64,000 nucleotides of DNA from CAYMAZ01 sp964388575 (GCA_964388575.1 CAYMAZ010000011.1:28072-92071); one strand, 5' to 3'. Numbered from the stretch's first letter, positions 22,890-32,764 are shown. The notes: generated by a model from the letters alone, not told the origin. Translations and numbers: made by a program.

Positions 22890-24293
22890 CTATAACAGGC
22901 TTTCATCAATCTGATAAGGAGCAATGTGTTCAGGTTTGCAATGAAGTATACACTGATCGCAACTTGAAAGTTCACCCTTCAGGCGCCGGTGCACCATATT
23001 CTCAGTACGAGTCTGCAATCTTTCAACCCTGATCTTTCTGACAACTTCGTCAGCAAAAGCATACATCATCAGCAAACGTGCATTTTTTTCACAAATTCCG
23101 CGCTGACGCAGATAAAACATTGAGTCAAGATCGAGCTGTCCGGTTGTAGAACCGTGACTACACCGCACATCATCATTGTAGATTTCAAGGAAAGGTTTAC
23201 TTATGACACTTGCCTGATCAGTCAGAAGGATATTCTTGTTCGACTGAAACGCTTCGGTTTTCATTGCACCTTCAGCAACAAAGATATGACCTGTAAACAC
23301 TGAACTGGCTTCTTCATCAAGAATCCCCTTAAAAGTCTGACGACTGAAGCAGTTGGGCGCATAATGCCTCACAAACAACTGATTATCTACATGTTGTGTT
23401 TTGTCAATCAGATAAAGCCCGGATAAATCAGCATTTGCCTCAGTGCCATTCAAATTCACGACAAATTCATTTCTGATGGATCCTGCATTAAACGTAATCA
23501 TATTGCTATGCAACTGCCCCTGTGATTCAATATTAAAAAAAGATGTATTGATCATTGAAGAGCTGAGGTCTTTATTCTGAAGCTTATAATGGTCAAGTTT
23601 GGCATTTTCGCCAATAAAGAACTCAGTGACTGAATTTTTAAAGGAATTCTTATCTTCCAGTGAATCATCACATTGCAAAAAAGTCAGGCTGCTGTTTTTC
23701 TCAAGTACAATCAGGTTTCTTGTCTGGACAAACAGTCCATCCCTGTGCATGATAAGGTTCACCAATTGCATGGGTGTATCACAATGAATGTTTTCAGGAA
23801 CATAAATAAACAAACCGTCAGATGCCAGTGCTGCGTTCAAAGCTGTCAAGCCATTATAGGTTGCAGTTTCTGATTTGCTCCAAAACTTTTCAATAAGATC
23901 GGGAAACTCCATAAGTGCCTGTTTGATACTTCCGGCTATGATTCCGTTATCCATGCGGGTCAGTGGACTTGAATCGTACAGATTATGACCGTTGTAATTG
24001 GCAAAGAAAAGTGTTTCAAAATTGTGAATTTCACATTTAAAAACGTTGTTCACATCAATGGAACGATCGATCTGTATATCATTGCTGAATTTATATTCAG
24101 GCTGAAGGATTTTTCCCAGATCTGTTCCCTTCCAATATTCCATAGCAGTTGACGGGAATCCGTTTTCTTTAAAAAAATCCAATGCCTTATTACGCTCAGA
24201 TTGAACATAATCAGGAAAACCTAAATGATCACCATTCAGTCTGTCGTACAACTTCAACAAGTTATCAGTTAATACTTGTATGTTCTGATTCAT
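22890..24293 (-). CDS. sufD: Fe-S cluster assembly protein SufD
   Basis: A 467-residue SufD, partner of SufB and SufC in the SufBC2D scaffold that builds Fe-S clusters in the cytoplasm. The C-terminal beta-helix core carries family residues in FTGHIFVAEGAMKTEAFQSN, DDVRCSHGSTTGQLDLDSMFYLRQRGI and the helical end region MMYAFADEVVRKI. The His in RCSHGST corresponds to the conserved SufD His needed for cluster assembly. The N-terminal region (AMEYWKGTDLGKIL) is normal for SufD. Last gene of sufBCD, 9 bases after sufC. Its stop is next to GxxExxY unit 2. No sufS or sufU is in the window. Confidence 0.92.
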   Translation of the reverse strand: MNQNIQVLTDNLLKLYDRLNGDHLGFPDYVQSERNKALDFFKENGFPSTAMEYWKGTDLGKILQPEYKFSNDIQIDRSIDVNNVFKCEIHNFETLFFANYNGHNLYDSSPLTRMDNGIIAGSIKQALMEFPDLIEKFWSKSETATYNGLTALNAALASDGLFIYVPENIHCDTPMQLVNLIMHRDGLFVQTRNLIVLEKNSSLTFLQCDDSLEDKNSFKNSVTEFFIGENAKLDHYKLQNKDLSSSMINTSFFNIESQGQLHSNMITFNAGSIRNEFVVNLNGTEANADLSGLYLIDKTQHVDNQLFVRHYAPNCFSRQTFKGILDEEASSVFTGHIFVAEGAMKTEAFQSNKNILLTDQASVISKPFLEIYNDDVRCSHGSTTGQLDLDSMFYLRQRGICEKNARLLMMYAFADEVVRKIRVERLQTRTENMVHRRLKGELSSCDQCILHCKPEHIAPYQIDESLL

Positions 24294-24302
24294 GAGTTTC
24301 TC

Positions 24303-25049
24303 CTAATTAATTTCCTTTATCCAGTTATACCCTTTTTCTTCAAGTTCGAGAGCCAACTCTTTGCCTCCTGATTTCACCAATTTTCCATCATATAAAATAT
24401 GAACATAATCTGGAACGATATAATCCAGTAGCCTCTGATAATGGGTGATTACAATTGTTGCATTATCCGGTCTTTTCAATTTATTGACACCATTGGCAAC
24501 AATACGGAGGGCATCAATATCAAGTCCTGAATCAGTTTCATCCAGAATTGCCATCTGAGGTTCAAGCATAGCCATCTGAAAAATTTCATTTCGTTTTTTC
24601 TCACCTCCTGAAAATCCTTCATTTACAGAACGGTTGGTTAAAGAAGTACTCAATTCAACAAGTTCCTGCTTTTCACGCATCAATTTCAGAAAATCAGCTG
24701 AAGTAAGTTCAGGTTGTCCGCGATACTTTCGAACTTCATTAATTGCAGTTTTCATAAAATTAACCATGGAAACACCCGGAATTTCAACAGGATATTGAAA
24801 GCCAATGAATAACCCTTCACGTGCACGATCTTCTATAGACATATCTAGAAGGTTATGTCCTTTGTAAATCACTTCGCCATCATCAACATTAAACAAGTCA
24901 CGACCAGCCAAAACCTGTGCAAGTGTGCTTTTTCCGGTTCCGTTCGGACCCATGATCGCATGAATCTCACCGGGTCTCACATCAAGATTGAAGTTTTTCA
25001 GAATATTTTTACCGTTGACTGAAACTTTTAAATTTTTTATGTGTAACAT
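24303..25049 (-). CDS. sufC: Fe-S cluster assembly ATPase SufC
   Basis: ABC-type ATPase of the SUF system, 248 residues from the ATG at 25049 (MLHIKNLKVSVNGKNILKNF). Walker A is GPNGTGKST, the Q-loop is in FIGFQYPVEIPG, the signature is FSGGEKKRNE, Walker B is MAILDETDSGLD, and the switch His is in VITHYQR. The ORF is open 19 codons further to 25106, but that would overlap sufB and add a lysine-rich stretch that homologues lack, so the later start is preferred. It energises SufB-SufD for cluster assembly and iron entry. Confidence 0.93.
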   Translation of the reverse strand: MLHIKNLKVSVNGKNILKNFNLDVRPGEIHAIMGPNGTGKSTLAQVLAGRDLFNVDDGEVIYKGHNLLDMSIEDRAREGLFIGFQYPVEIPGVSMVNFMKTAINEVRKYRGQPELTSADFLKLMREKQELVELSTSLTNRSVNEGFSGGEKKRNEIFQMAMLEPQMAILDETDSGLDIDALRIVANGVNKLKRPDNATIVITHYQRLLDYIVPDYVHILYDGKLVKSGGKELALELEEKGYNWIKEIN

Positions 25050-25098
25050 ATCTTTTTCTTTAAACTTATTTTTACTTTGTACTTTTTTAACTTTTAAA

Positions 25099-26544
25099 CT
25101 ACCCAACGCTCCCTTCCAGACTTATACTCAGAAGTTTTTGTGCTTCAACAGCAAACTCCATCGGCAGTTTCTTTAAAACCTCTCTGGCATATCCGTTTAC
25201 AATGAGTCCGATTGCATCCTCCATTCCAATACCACGTTGCAGGCAGTAGAACAACTGATCATCTGAAATTTTTGAAGTTGTGGCTTCATGCTCAACAATA
25301 GACGATCTGTTATCAACCTGTATGTATGGAAAAGTATGTGCCCCACAGGTATCTCCCATGAGCAAAGAGTCACATTGGGTGAAATTGCGGCTTCCAGTTG
25401 CTGCTTTACCAATTCTTACCAGTCCGCGATACGCATTATTGCTTTTCCCGGCTGAAATTCCCTTTGAAATGATTGTGCTGCTGGTATTTTTTCCAATGTG
25501 GATCATTTTAGATCCCGTATCTGCCTGTTGATGATTATTTGTCACTGCCACAGAATAAAATTCACCGACAGAATTTTCTCCAAGTAAAATACAGCTAGGA
25601 TACTTCCATGTAATCGCACTCCCTGTTTCAACCTGGGTCCATGAAATTTTTGAGTTCTTTCCTTTACAGATTCCCCGTTTTGTCACAAAATTATAGATGC
25701 CTCCTTTTCCCTGTTTATCTCCAGGAAACCAGTTCTGTACTGTTGAATACTTCACTTCTGCATTGTCCATAGCTACAATTTCAACAACTGCAGCATGAAG
25801 CTGATTTTCATCACGCATTGGGGCTGTACATCCTTCCATATAACTCACATAAGACCCTTCGTCAGCAATGATGAGTGTACGCTCAAACTGACCGGTATTA
25901 CGCGCATTAATACGAAAATATGTGCTCAATTCAATTGGGCAACGCACACCTTTCGGTATGTAACAGAATGAACCGTCGCTAAAAACTGCTGAATTGAGAG
26001 CTGCATAATAATTATCACTAAATGGAACCACCGAACCGAGATACTTTTTCACTAGGTCAGGATGATGCTGAACTGCGTCACTCATTGAACAAAAAATCAC
26101 TCCGTGGTCAGCAAGAGTTTCCTGCATGGTTGTTTTTACGGATACACTGTCAAATACTGCATCCACAGCCACGCCACTCAGCATTTTCTGTTCTTCAAGC
26201 GGAATTCCGAGTTTATTAAATGTATCTATAAGTTCAGGATCTACTTCATCCAAAGATTTGAGTTCAGGTTTATTCTTTGGTGCAGCATAATAAATGATAT
26301 CCTGAAAATCAATTTCAGGGATGCTCAGATGACCCCACTTCGGATGAACCATTTCTTTCCATTTTCTGAAAGCCCGAAGTCTGAATTCGAGCATGAACTC
26401 GGGTTCATTCTTTATTTCTGAAATCTTACGAACAACATTTTCATCCAATCCTTTTGGAAAATAGTCCATTTCAATTTCCGTTGTAAAGCCGAATTTATAT
26501 TCATTTTCAATGACTTCCGGAATTATGTTATTTTCTTCATTCAT
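25099..26544 (-). CDS. sufB: Fe-S cluster assembly protein SufB
   Basis: A 481-residue SufB, the scaffold subunit where sulfur is received and clusters form. Seen: FSDNYYAALNSAVFSDGSFCYIP-type text around residues 175-200, SYVSYMEGCTAP, KYSTVQNWFPGD, HTFPYIQVDNRSSIVEHEAT, and the late Cys in DDQLFYCLQRGIG that is essential for cluster assembly in characterised SufB. First gene of the sufBCD operon, with a TAATTTTG promoter at 26584-26591. No SufR or IscR-type regulator is adjacent, so control by iron or oxidative stress cannot be read from this sequence. Confidence 0.94.
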   Translation of the reverse strand: MNEENNIIPEVIENEYKFGFTTEIEMDYFPKGLDENVVRKISEIKNEPEFMLEFRLRAFRKWKEMVHPKWGHLSIPEIDFQDIIYYAAPKNKPELKSLDEVDPELIDTFNKLGIPLEEQKMLSGVAVDAVFDSVSVKTTMQETLADHGVIFCSMSDAVQHHPDLVKKYLGSVVPFSDNYYAALNSAVFSDGSFCYIPKGVRCPIELSTYFRINARNTGQFERTLIIADEGSYVSYMEGCTAPMRDENQLHAAVVEIVAMDNAEVKYSTVQNWFPGDKQGKGGIYNFVTKRGICKGKNSKISWTQVETGSAITWKYPSCILLGENSVGEFYSVAVTNNHQQADTGSKMIHIGKNTSSTIISKGISAGKSNNAYRGLVRIGKAATGSRNFTQCDSLLMGDTCGAHTFPYIQVDNRSSIVEHEATTSKISDDQLFYCLQRGIGMEDAIGLIVNGYAREVLKKLPMEFAVEAQKLLSISLEGSVG

Positions 26545-26583
26545 GATTACTATTTTAATTTATTCCATATAAGAATTGAAATG

Positions 26584-26591
26584 CAAAATTA
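26584..26591 (-). promoter_or_regulatory. TAnnTTTG promoter of sufBCD
   Basis: TAATTTTG on the minus strand, 39 bases before the sufB ATG. The remaining AT-rich 420-base divergent gap up to 26966 shows no further recognisable element apart from the kinase promoter at 26873. Confidence 0.5.
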
Positions 26592-26872
26592 CAAAATATT
26601 CCATAAAAATATTTACTGATTTCAATAGGATGCAAATCTTTAAAAAAAATTGACATTTGAAAAACTGAATCTCAGGCAAAAAATAAAGCGACGTTTTTTA
26701 AATCGAACATCTGATTCAAATAAAATATTTTCAACATACTTGAAGTACCCATTTTGCTGATAATCTGAATCATACAACGCTCAATGTTAATAATTTATTT
26801 GCAAATACAACTAAAAACTGTAATTTTAACAAAAAAAAGTATAAAAAAATATAAAAATTCAAATTTTATTTA

Positions 26873-26880
26873 TATTTTTG
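26873..26880 (+). promoter_or_regulatory. TAnnTTTG promoter of the hybrid kinase
   Basis: TATTTTTG, 86 bases before the ATG at 26967. The implied 5' leader of about 80 bases is very AT-rich. Confidence 0.45.
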
Positions 26881-26966
26881 CTGGCAATAAATTGCTTTTA
26901 ATCTATAAACTTATTCCATAAAAAGATATTTTTTTACTACAAGAAATAATTTAAAAAATTGACAAA

Positions 26967-29900
26967 ATGATACATGAAGTATATAAAACCATTGTTCAGG
27001 AAGCTCCATATGGTTTTAGTATGTTTCAAATCATTTCAAATGATTTGAACAAACCGTATCATTTTCGATGTACTGAAATTAATTCTGCTTTTGAGAAAAT
27101 ATCGGGAATTCAAGCCGAACAGATTATAAATCATGGAGCATCCGATGTTTTTAGCCGGATGTTTCAGGATGGTTTTGACTGGAACATTCTTTTTTTAGAA
27201 GTTCTCAGTAAACACAAACAGGAAGAGATTAAGAAATTCCATACAACTCTGAATCAGTGGGTTAACATAATTATTCAACCCATCAATAATCAATATATCT
27301 GTGCAATTTTATACACAGGACATGAGTTTGAAAAAGAAGAACATATTATCAATCAGCCTGTTAAACAAGAATCACTGACTGATGTTGCTGGTTTTTCACT
27401 AAATGAGGAGGGTAAAATAACAGAAGTTGACCAGCATTGGAGCCAGTTATTCGGATACACTCTTGAGGAAGTTTCAGGCCGCTGGTTCGGGGTATTTATT
27501 CATCCTGAACACATCGATGACTTTATTCAATGGTTTAACAAACTAAAATATTCAGGCAAGCTTGACAAAGAACTGAAAATTAATACTCGGACTGGTGACA
27601 ACAGTTTGTTTCACTTCAGTGGTATGGTCATTTCTAAAGATGACAATCAGACCATCAGTATTGTATGCCGGATGGAGAGAAAGCCTGAAACAGATGTATT
27701 TCATTATAATCAGGAAGAAGCAATAAATGTTGTTCCTGAGAATCAAACAAATGAGATCAAGGAACAAAATGAACCAAAAGGTATTCAATTTCAAAATGAT
27801 GTTGAACCTCATCCTGAGTCCCATCATAAAGAACAACAATTTTCGTCATCCCTAGATTTAGAGTTCCTGAAAGAAATTACCCGAAATATTCCGATTCTTA
27901 TTGCAATTACTGATTCTGAAGGAAATTTTGAGTTTACAAGTAAATCTTACGATATTTTAGGAAAACAGTCCGGCAGTTTGAAAGGAAAAAATTTCGCTGA
28001 GCTCATTCACCGGGATGAAAAAAATGATATTGGTCTGATTCTGAATGATCTCAACAAACATCCTGATTCCATCCGTACAATAGAGTTACGCTATCAGTCT
28101 CCCGACGGCAATTATATATCTTATGAAACAACCATTCATAGTGTTGTTTTGACTGAAAACGAACCACAATTCATTATCACTTCAGTAAATCTTTCTGAAC
28201 GAAAAAACGCCCAGATCTCTTTACGCACAAGTGAAGAAAAATTTCGCAGACTTGTTGAACATTCTCCGGATATCGTTTACAGTTATTCATCAATACATGG
28301 AAGAAGGTTTCATTCTTCAAAGGTTCTTCATGTTATCGGGTATTCAACTGAGCAATTGCATAGTGACCCCTCTTTGTGGAGAACTTTAATCCATCCGGAC
28401 GATCAGGCAATATTTGACAGAGCACTTGCCGCTACAGAAACAGGTCATGCACTGAATATTGAATACCGCATCAAAGATGCAACAGATCAGTGGAAATGGA
28501 TTTATGACCGCAGCATTCATATTCACTATAGGTATGGAGAGACTCTGATCGAGGGTCTTGCCATGGACATTACAGATCGCAAACAGGCTGAAGAGCAATT
28601 GCAACTAACCAAAGATACCTACGTGGGAATTTTCAATTCCCTCACTGAAGCAATCTTTATTCAGGACGAGTCAGGGTCATTCATTGATGTCAACAAAGGG
28701 GCAATGTTAACTTACGGTTACGAAAGAAAAGAGCTCATCGGTAAATCCCTTCTTTCACTAGCTGCTCCTGAAATGAACGACTTTGAGCAGATAAAACAAA
28801 TTCTGAAGGATGTTTTTCTGACCGGAAAATCAGAACAGATTGATTTCTGGGGAATTCGTAAAAACAGAGAAATTTTTCCAAAAGATGTCATCATCAATAA
28901 AGGGAATTACTTTGGTCAGAACATTCTGATTATCACAGCCAGGGATACTTCCGAACGAAAACAGGCAGAAAAAAAATCCTTTGAGCATAATCTTTTTGTT
29001 TCTTCTCTTATGAAGGCTGTTCCTGTTGCTGTTTTTTACAAAGACCTTAATGGTAAGTTCATTGATTGTAATGATATTTTCACAGAGATTACGGGCCTGA
29101 AGAAAGAAGATATATTAGGCAAAACTGTCAGTGATATTTGGGAGAATGATATTTCTGAATATTTTATGAGTAAGGATAAGGAACTTCTTTCATCTTCAGA
29201 TTACATCATGTATGAGCACATTGTGAAAAACAGAAATGGAGAAATCATCCCCGTAATTCTGACAATAGATTTTTTTAATGATTCGGAAGGAAATAAAGCA
29301 GGAATAGTTGGAGCTGTCATTGACATCCGGAATCAAAAAAAAGCCGAAGATGAACTCAAGAAAGCTAAAGAACAGGCTGAAAACAATGATCGACTGAAAT
29401 CTGCTTTTCTTGCCAATATGAGTCATGAAATTCGGACTCCAATGAACGGAATTCTGGGATTTACAAGTTTGCTCAAAGAACCGCTCGGACCAGGAGAAAA
29501 CCAGAATGAATACATTGAAATTATAGAACAGAGCGGGCAAAGAATGCTTGGCATTATAAATGATTTAATCAACATTTCAAAGATTGAAGCGGGTCAGATG
29601 GATGTTTCGATTACAGACATCAACCTCAACGAACAGCTTGAATATCTTTTCACTTTTTTCCTGCCTGAAGCCCAGAAGAAAGGAATTCAACTCTTTGTTT
29701 ATACTCCACTTTCTGATCAGAATGCCAATATTCAAACTGATAAAGAAAAAGTTATTGCCGTATTAACCAATCTTATCAAAAATTCAATCAAGTTCACTGA
29801 CAAAGGAAGTATTGAGTTTGGTTATGAGATGAAAGATTCAGACATCAGGTTTTTTGTTAAAGACACAGGCATGGGTATTCCCAAAGAGAAACAAAAACAG

Positions 29901-30515
29901 ATTTTTGAACGTTTTGTACAGGCACAAAAAAATCTACCCGGCAACAGGGAGGGAGTTGGTCTTGGGCTTTCAATCTCAAAAGCTTATGTAGAATTGCTTG
30001 GAGGTAAAATCTGGGTTGAATCCGAGAAAGGCATTGGAGCTTCATTCTTCTTCACAATTCCAGTTTCCATTGCCGAAAGTGTCGTTAATGATGAAGACCA
30101 GGGAGTTGAATCTCATAAAAAAGAACTCAAAACAAACAAACTGCATGTGCTGATTGTTGAAGATGACAACATCTCATCATTTTTGCTTACAAAAATTATT
30201 GAAGACATATCTGTCAAAATCCATCACGCACAATCTGGCGATGAGGCAATTCAGATTTTCAAATCTCATCCTGAAATTAATCTAATACTTATGGACATCA
30301 AACTACCTGGAATGGATGGTTACGAAACGACACGCCATATCAGAAAAATCAACAAAGATGTCATCATCATTGCACAAACAGCATACGCTCAAAAAGAGGA
30401 TAAGAACAAATCATTCGAGGCTGGGTGTAATGAGCACATTACTAAGCCTTTAAATTCCACAACAATCATTAATACAATAAACAGACTGTGTGCTGAAAAG
30501 GATTATTCCAATTGA
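26967..30515 (+). CDS. soluble hybrid sensor histidine kinase with six PAS domains
   Basis: An 1182-residue cytoplasmic two-component protein. PAS-type domains can be placed at about residues 5-115, 135-230, 295-405, 420-535, 545-660 and 670-790; the fourth is PAS_3-like (GYSTEQLHSDPSLWRTLIHPDD). A coiled linker (KKAKEQAENNDRLKSAFLANM) leads to the phosphoacceptor His820 in SHEIRTPMNG. The ATPase domain shows the N box (LTNLIKNSIKFT), G1 (DTGMGIP) and G2 (GVGLGLSIS). A C-terminal receiver has Asp1110 in LMDIKLPGMDG and a conserved late Lys in ITKPLN. No signal peptide or transmembrane segment is present, so it senses an internal cue such as redox state or a small ligand. No output regulator is adjacent. 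Its stop is 2 bases from that of rnz. Confidence 0.92.
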   Translation: MIHEVYKTIVQEAPYGFSMFQIISNDLNKPYHFRCTEINSAFEKISGIQAEQIINHGASDVFSRMFQDGFDWNILFLEVLSKHKQEEIKKFHTTLNQWVNIIIQPINNQYICAILYTGHEFEKEEHIINQPVKQESLTDVAGFSLNEEGKITEVDQHWSQLFGYTLEEVSGRWFGVFIHPEHIDDFIQWFNKLKYSGKLDKELKINTRTGDNSLFHFSGMVISKDDNQTISIVCRMERKPETDVFHYNQEEAINVVPENQTNEIKEQNEPKGIQFQNDVEPHPESHHKEQQFSSSLDLEFLKEITRNIPILIAITDSEGNFEFTSKSYDILGKQSGSLKGKNFAELIHRDEKNDIGLILNDLNKHPDSIRTIELRYQSPDGNYISYETTIHSVVLTENEPQFIITSVNLSERKNAQISLRTSEEKFRRLVEHSPDIVYSYSSIHGRRFHSSKVLHVIGYSTEQLHSDPSLWRTLIHPDDQAIFDRALAATETGHALNIEYRIKDATDQWKWIYDRSIHIHYRYGETLIEGLAMDITDRKQAEEQLQLTKDTYVGIFNSLTEAIFIQDESGSFIDVNKGAMLTYGYERKELIGKSLLSLAAPEMNDFEQIKQILKDVFLTGKSEQIDFWGIRKNREIFPKDVIINKGNYFGQNILIITARDTSERKQAEKKSFEHNLFVSSLMKAVPVAVFYKDLNGKFIDCNDIFTEITGLKKEDILGKTVSDIWENDISEYFMSKDKELLSSSDYIMYEHIVKNRNGEIIPVILTIDFFNDSEGNKAGIVGAVIDIRNQKKAEDELKKAKEQAENNDRLKSAFLANMSHEIRTPMNGILGFTSLLKEPLGPGENQNEYIEIIEQSGQRMLGIINDLINISKIEAGQMDVSITDINLNEQLEYLFTFFLPEAQKKGIQLFVYTPLSDQNANIQTDKEKVIAVLTNLIKNSIKFTDKGSIEFGYEMKDSDIRFFVKDTGMGIPKEKQKQIFERFVQAQKNLPGNREGVGLGLSISKAYVELLGGKIWVESEKGIGASFFFTIPVSIAESVVNDEDQGVESHKKELKTNKLHVLIVEDDNISSFLLTKIIEDISVKIHHAQSGDEAIQIFKSHPEINLILMDIKLPGMDGYETTRHIRKINKDVIIIAQTAYAQKEDKNKSFEAGCNEHITKPLNSTTIINTINRLCAEKDYSN

Positions 30516-30517
30516 TT

Positions 30518-31429
30518 TCAGAGTTCTTCACACAAGCCATCATAGGCTTCAATAGAGTTTTTGAATATTTCTCTGGCTTCAAATATTAGAGGAGAAACAT
30601 CTCTGTAACGGCTTGAAAAATGTCCGATGATGAGCCTTCCAGCTCCTGATTGTTTAGCTATCATGGCAGCCTGCCGGGCTGTGCTATGAAATTTTCGTTC
30701 TGCATTTTCCGATTGATCATCTGCAAAAGAGGCTTCATGATATAGCAATGACACATTTTGTATTAAAGGGATGATTGAGTCTTCATACGCAGTATCAGAA
30801 CAATAAGCATAAGACCTTGATACAGCAGGAATACGAATAATGGAATCGTTTGAATATCTTGTTCCTTTTTCATCTATAAAATCTTCTCCTGCAAGTATTC
30901 TTGAATACCATTCAACCGGGATGTTGTGCTGCTCTGTAAATTCCTTTCTGATATTACGTGCTCTTTTCTTCTCCTGGAATAGAAAGCCACATGTTGGTAT
31001 TCTGTGTTTCAGCGGAAAAGAAGTGACAGTAACATGTTTGTCATTATGAATTGTTTGAGGCTTCTCATTGCTGAGAAAATGATAGTTCAGTTTAAAGGAC
31101 AATGCTGTTGAAGCAGCATTAAGTTGAAGATTAATAATTTCCTTCAAGTCGGGAAAACAAAAAATATTCAGATCGCGTTTTCTGTTATATAAGTGCATTG
31201 AGTTAATCAGCCCAATCAGTCCGAAATAATGATCACCATGCAAATGAGAAATAAAAACATGATTGATTTTACTCATAGGAATCTGATATTTCATCATTGA
31301 AATCTGAGCACCTTCTCCGCAGTCAATCAAATACAAATGCTCATGTACATTGAGTACATGAGCACTTGTAAGCCGTTCAGTTGTAGGTTTTGCTGATCCT
31401 GAACCTAAAATTGTGACGGCAAATTTCAT
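30518..31429 (-). CDS. rnz: ribonuclease Z
   Basis: A 303-residue metallo-beta-lactamase-fold tRNA 3' endonuclease (tRNase Z) that matures tRNA 3' ends before CCA addition. The N-terminus MKFAVTILGSGSA matches RNase Z. The zinc motif is H62-L-H64-G-D66-H67 in FISHLHGDHYFGL. Further metal-ligand regions are FPLKHRIPTCGF, YCSDTAYED and LYHEASFADD, then HSTARQAAMIAKQSGA and LIIGHFSSRY. Length is normal for the short bacterial form. It precedes the T9SS gene's start region and converges with the kinase gene. Confidence 0.92.
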   Translation of the reverse strand: MKFAVTILGSGSAKPTTERLTSAHVLNVHEHLYLIDCGEGAQISMMKYQIPMSKINHVFISHLHGDHYFGLIGLINSMHLYNRKRDLNIFCFPDLKEIINLQLNAASTALSFKLNYHFLSNEKPQTIHNDKHVTVTSFPLKHRIPTCGFLFQEKKRARNIRKEFTEQHNIPVEWYSRILAGEDFIDEKGTRYSNDSIIRIPAVSRSYAYCSDTAYEDSIIPLIQNVSLLYHEASFADDQSENAERKFHSTARQAAMIAKQSGAGRLIIGHFSSRYRDVSPLIFEAREIFKNSIEAYDGLCEEL

Positions 31430-31434
31430 TCCTG

Positions 31435-32169
31435 TTATCTGGAAATATTCAGTTTTTTTGTAATGACAATATCTCCGTTACTTATTTTGTAGAAATACAT
31501 TCCCGGAGGATATTGTTTTAAAGGAATTGTCAAATTATTTAATCCTGGAGATATTTGATGCTTGGACTCTGCAATGAGAGTTCCAACAAGATTATAGAGT
31601 GTAAAACTGAGATTTTCATGACCTGGTGAAAATACTTCTACGGTTGTGTACTCATTAGCAGGATTTGGAAATGCCTTCTGAACAGAAAATTGTTGATTTG
31701 TATAGGGAACTACAGATGAAGGCTGCATATCAATTTTATAAAACTTTACAGTGTCTGCCACACTCATGGGTAATCCCTGAAAGTTTCCATTTGCAGACAA
31801 AGCAATCTGAATATTGTGAACTCCTTCAACATTGGTTACCCCTTGAATTATAAGACATCCTTTCTGACCCCCAAGCCAGAAATTGTTTGGTGCATCTGTT
31901 TCCCATGTAAGTCCGGCAGGCAATCCCAAAACATTGACGACACCTATTGAATCAATTTGTACCGTCATGCTCATAAAAATTGTATCTGTTGGAATCATCG
32001 CTGAAATCACAGCCTGATAATTCTGACCGGCAATTCCTGGTGGAAGATTTGTGGCACTATCTGGACTGAATCCTGGTGTGTTTAGAGACGGATCCGGAGT
32101 ACAGGGTTGTGATAATGCAACAAATGAAATTACAACAAAGAAAACAGTTGAAAATAATATTCTTTTCAT
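31435..32169 (-). CDS. T9SS-sorted secreted protein
   Basis: A 244-residue protein with a signal peptide (LFSTVFFVVISFVALS-Q), a short beta-rich domain (about 25-155) with the phrase NLPPGIAGQNYQAVISAMIP that occurs in Bacteroidota secreted proteins with Ig/cadherin-like folds, and a type A T9SS sorting domain (AFPNPANEYTTVEVF...GMYFYKISNGD). The conserved GLPAGLTWET also recurs in such proteins. No enzyme motif is seen. It has its own promoter (32189-32196). The gap to rnz is only 5 bases, so rnz is probably transcribed with it. Confidence 0.75.
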   Translation of the reverse strand: MKRILFSTVFFVVISFVALSQPCTPDPSLNTPGFSPDSATNLPPGIAGQNYQAVISAMIPTDTIFMSMTVQIDSIGVVNVLGLPAGLTWETDAPNNFWLGGQKGCLIIQGVTNVEGVHNIQIALSANGNFQGLPMSVADTVKFYKIDMQPSSVVPYTNQQFSVQKAFPNPANEYTTVEVFSPGHENLSFTLYNLVGTLIAESKHQISPGLNNLTIPLKQYPPGMYFYKISNGDIVITKKLNISR

Positions 32170-32188
32170 ACGAATTGGATTTATTATA

Positions 32189-32196
32189 CAAAATTA
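32189..32196 (-). promoter_or_regulatory. TAnnTTTG promoter of the T9SS gene (and rnz)
   Basis: TAATTTTG on the minus strand, 19 bases before the ATG at 32169. The gap 32170-32552 otherwise holds only the rpmH terminator and a weak CTGAGA/TCTCAG pair. Confidence 0.55.
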
Positions 32197-32450
32197 ATAC
32201 TTTTTTTTAAGATTACAATTGAATTCGTCTAAAAAAATCTCACAAAACGATAATGAAGATTTTTAACTGAAATACAGATTTCAAAATAATTCATTCCTTA
32301 AGGCTGTCCCCTATGTTATAAAGAAATGATGATCCTGATGTTCGTGAAGAAAAGGAACAAATACATTTTTTCTTATGTCTCCTGTTCATAGAACAATGTT
32401 AAAATCTGATAAAACAATCTACACAGTTATTCAGCATTAATCCAGTAATC

Positions 32451-32485
32451 AAAAAAAAGGAAGCGAACCTCATTCCCTTCCTTTT
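32451..32485 (-). terminator. rho-independent terminator downstream of rpmH
   Basis: On the minus strand a 9-bp stem AAAAGGAAG/CTTCCTTTT (32477-32485 with 32455-32463) runs into eight T (32458-32451). It lies about 70 bases past the rpmH stop. Confidence 0.65.
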
Positions 32486-32552
32486 ATCATATCACACTGA
32501 GATTTTTTGCAAACAGTTGTCTCAGCGCACAGTACTTTTTTATATCAATAAA

Positions 32553-32711
32553 CTATCGTTTATGTAATTTTTCGTCAGAAACAGACAATCTTTTTCTGCC
32601 CTTTGCTCTTCTTCTCGCTAAAACACTGCGACCGTTAACAGATGACATACGTTTGCGAAATCCGTGTTTATTTCTTCTTTTCCGTAATGATGGCTGAAAT
32701 GTTCTTTTCAT
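32553..32711 (-). CDS. rpmH: 50S ribosomal protein L34
   Basis: A 52-residue, very basic protein, too short for ordinary ORF cut-offs. It reads MKRTFQPSLRKRRNKHGFRK at the start, then RMSSVNGRSVLARRRAKGRK, with a short tail ending LHKR. This is the L34 signature (KRTxQPSxxKRxxxHGFRxRM and GRxVLxxRRAKGRKxLS). The protein sits in the large subunit near the exit tunnel. Its gene normally neighbours rnpA or dnaA in many phyla, but here it stands alone between a T9SS gene and fumC. It has a clear promoter (32734-32764) and a terminator (32451-32485). Confidence 0.95.
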   Translation of the reverse strand: MKRTFQPSLRKRRNKHGFRKRMSSVNGRSVLARRRAKGRKRLSVSDEKLHKR

Positions 32712-32733
32712 TGTTCTTCGTGTATTGGGAGTG

Positions 32734-32764
32734 CAAAATTAGTAATTTTTTTTATGTTTCCAAA
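32734..32764 (-). promoter_or_regulatory. complete -33/-7 promoter of rpmH
   Basis: Minus strand: TTTG at 32764-32761 and TAATTTTG at 32741-32734, 19 bases apart, then 22 bases to the rpmH ATG. This is one of the best consensus promoters in the window, fitting a highly expressed ribosomal gene. Confidence 0.7.

Noticed and set aside
32498..32525. Third copy of the 1800/6290 dispersed repeat beside rpmH
   Set aside because: Only a short CTGAGA/TCTCAG pair and a few bases resemble the family; too little to call a copy.
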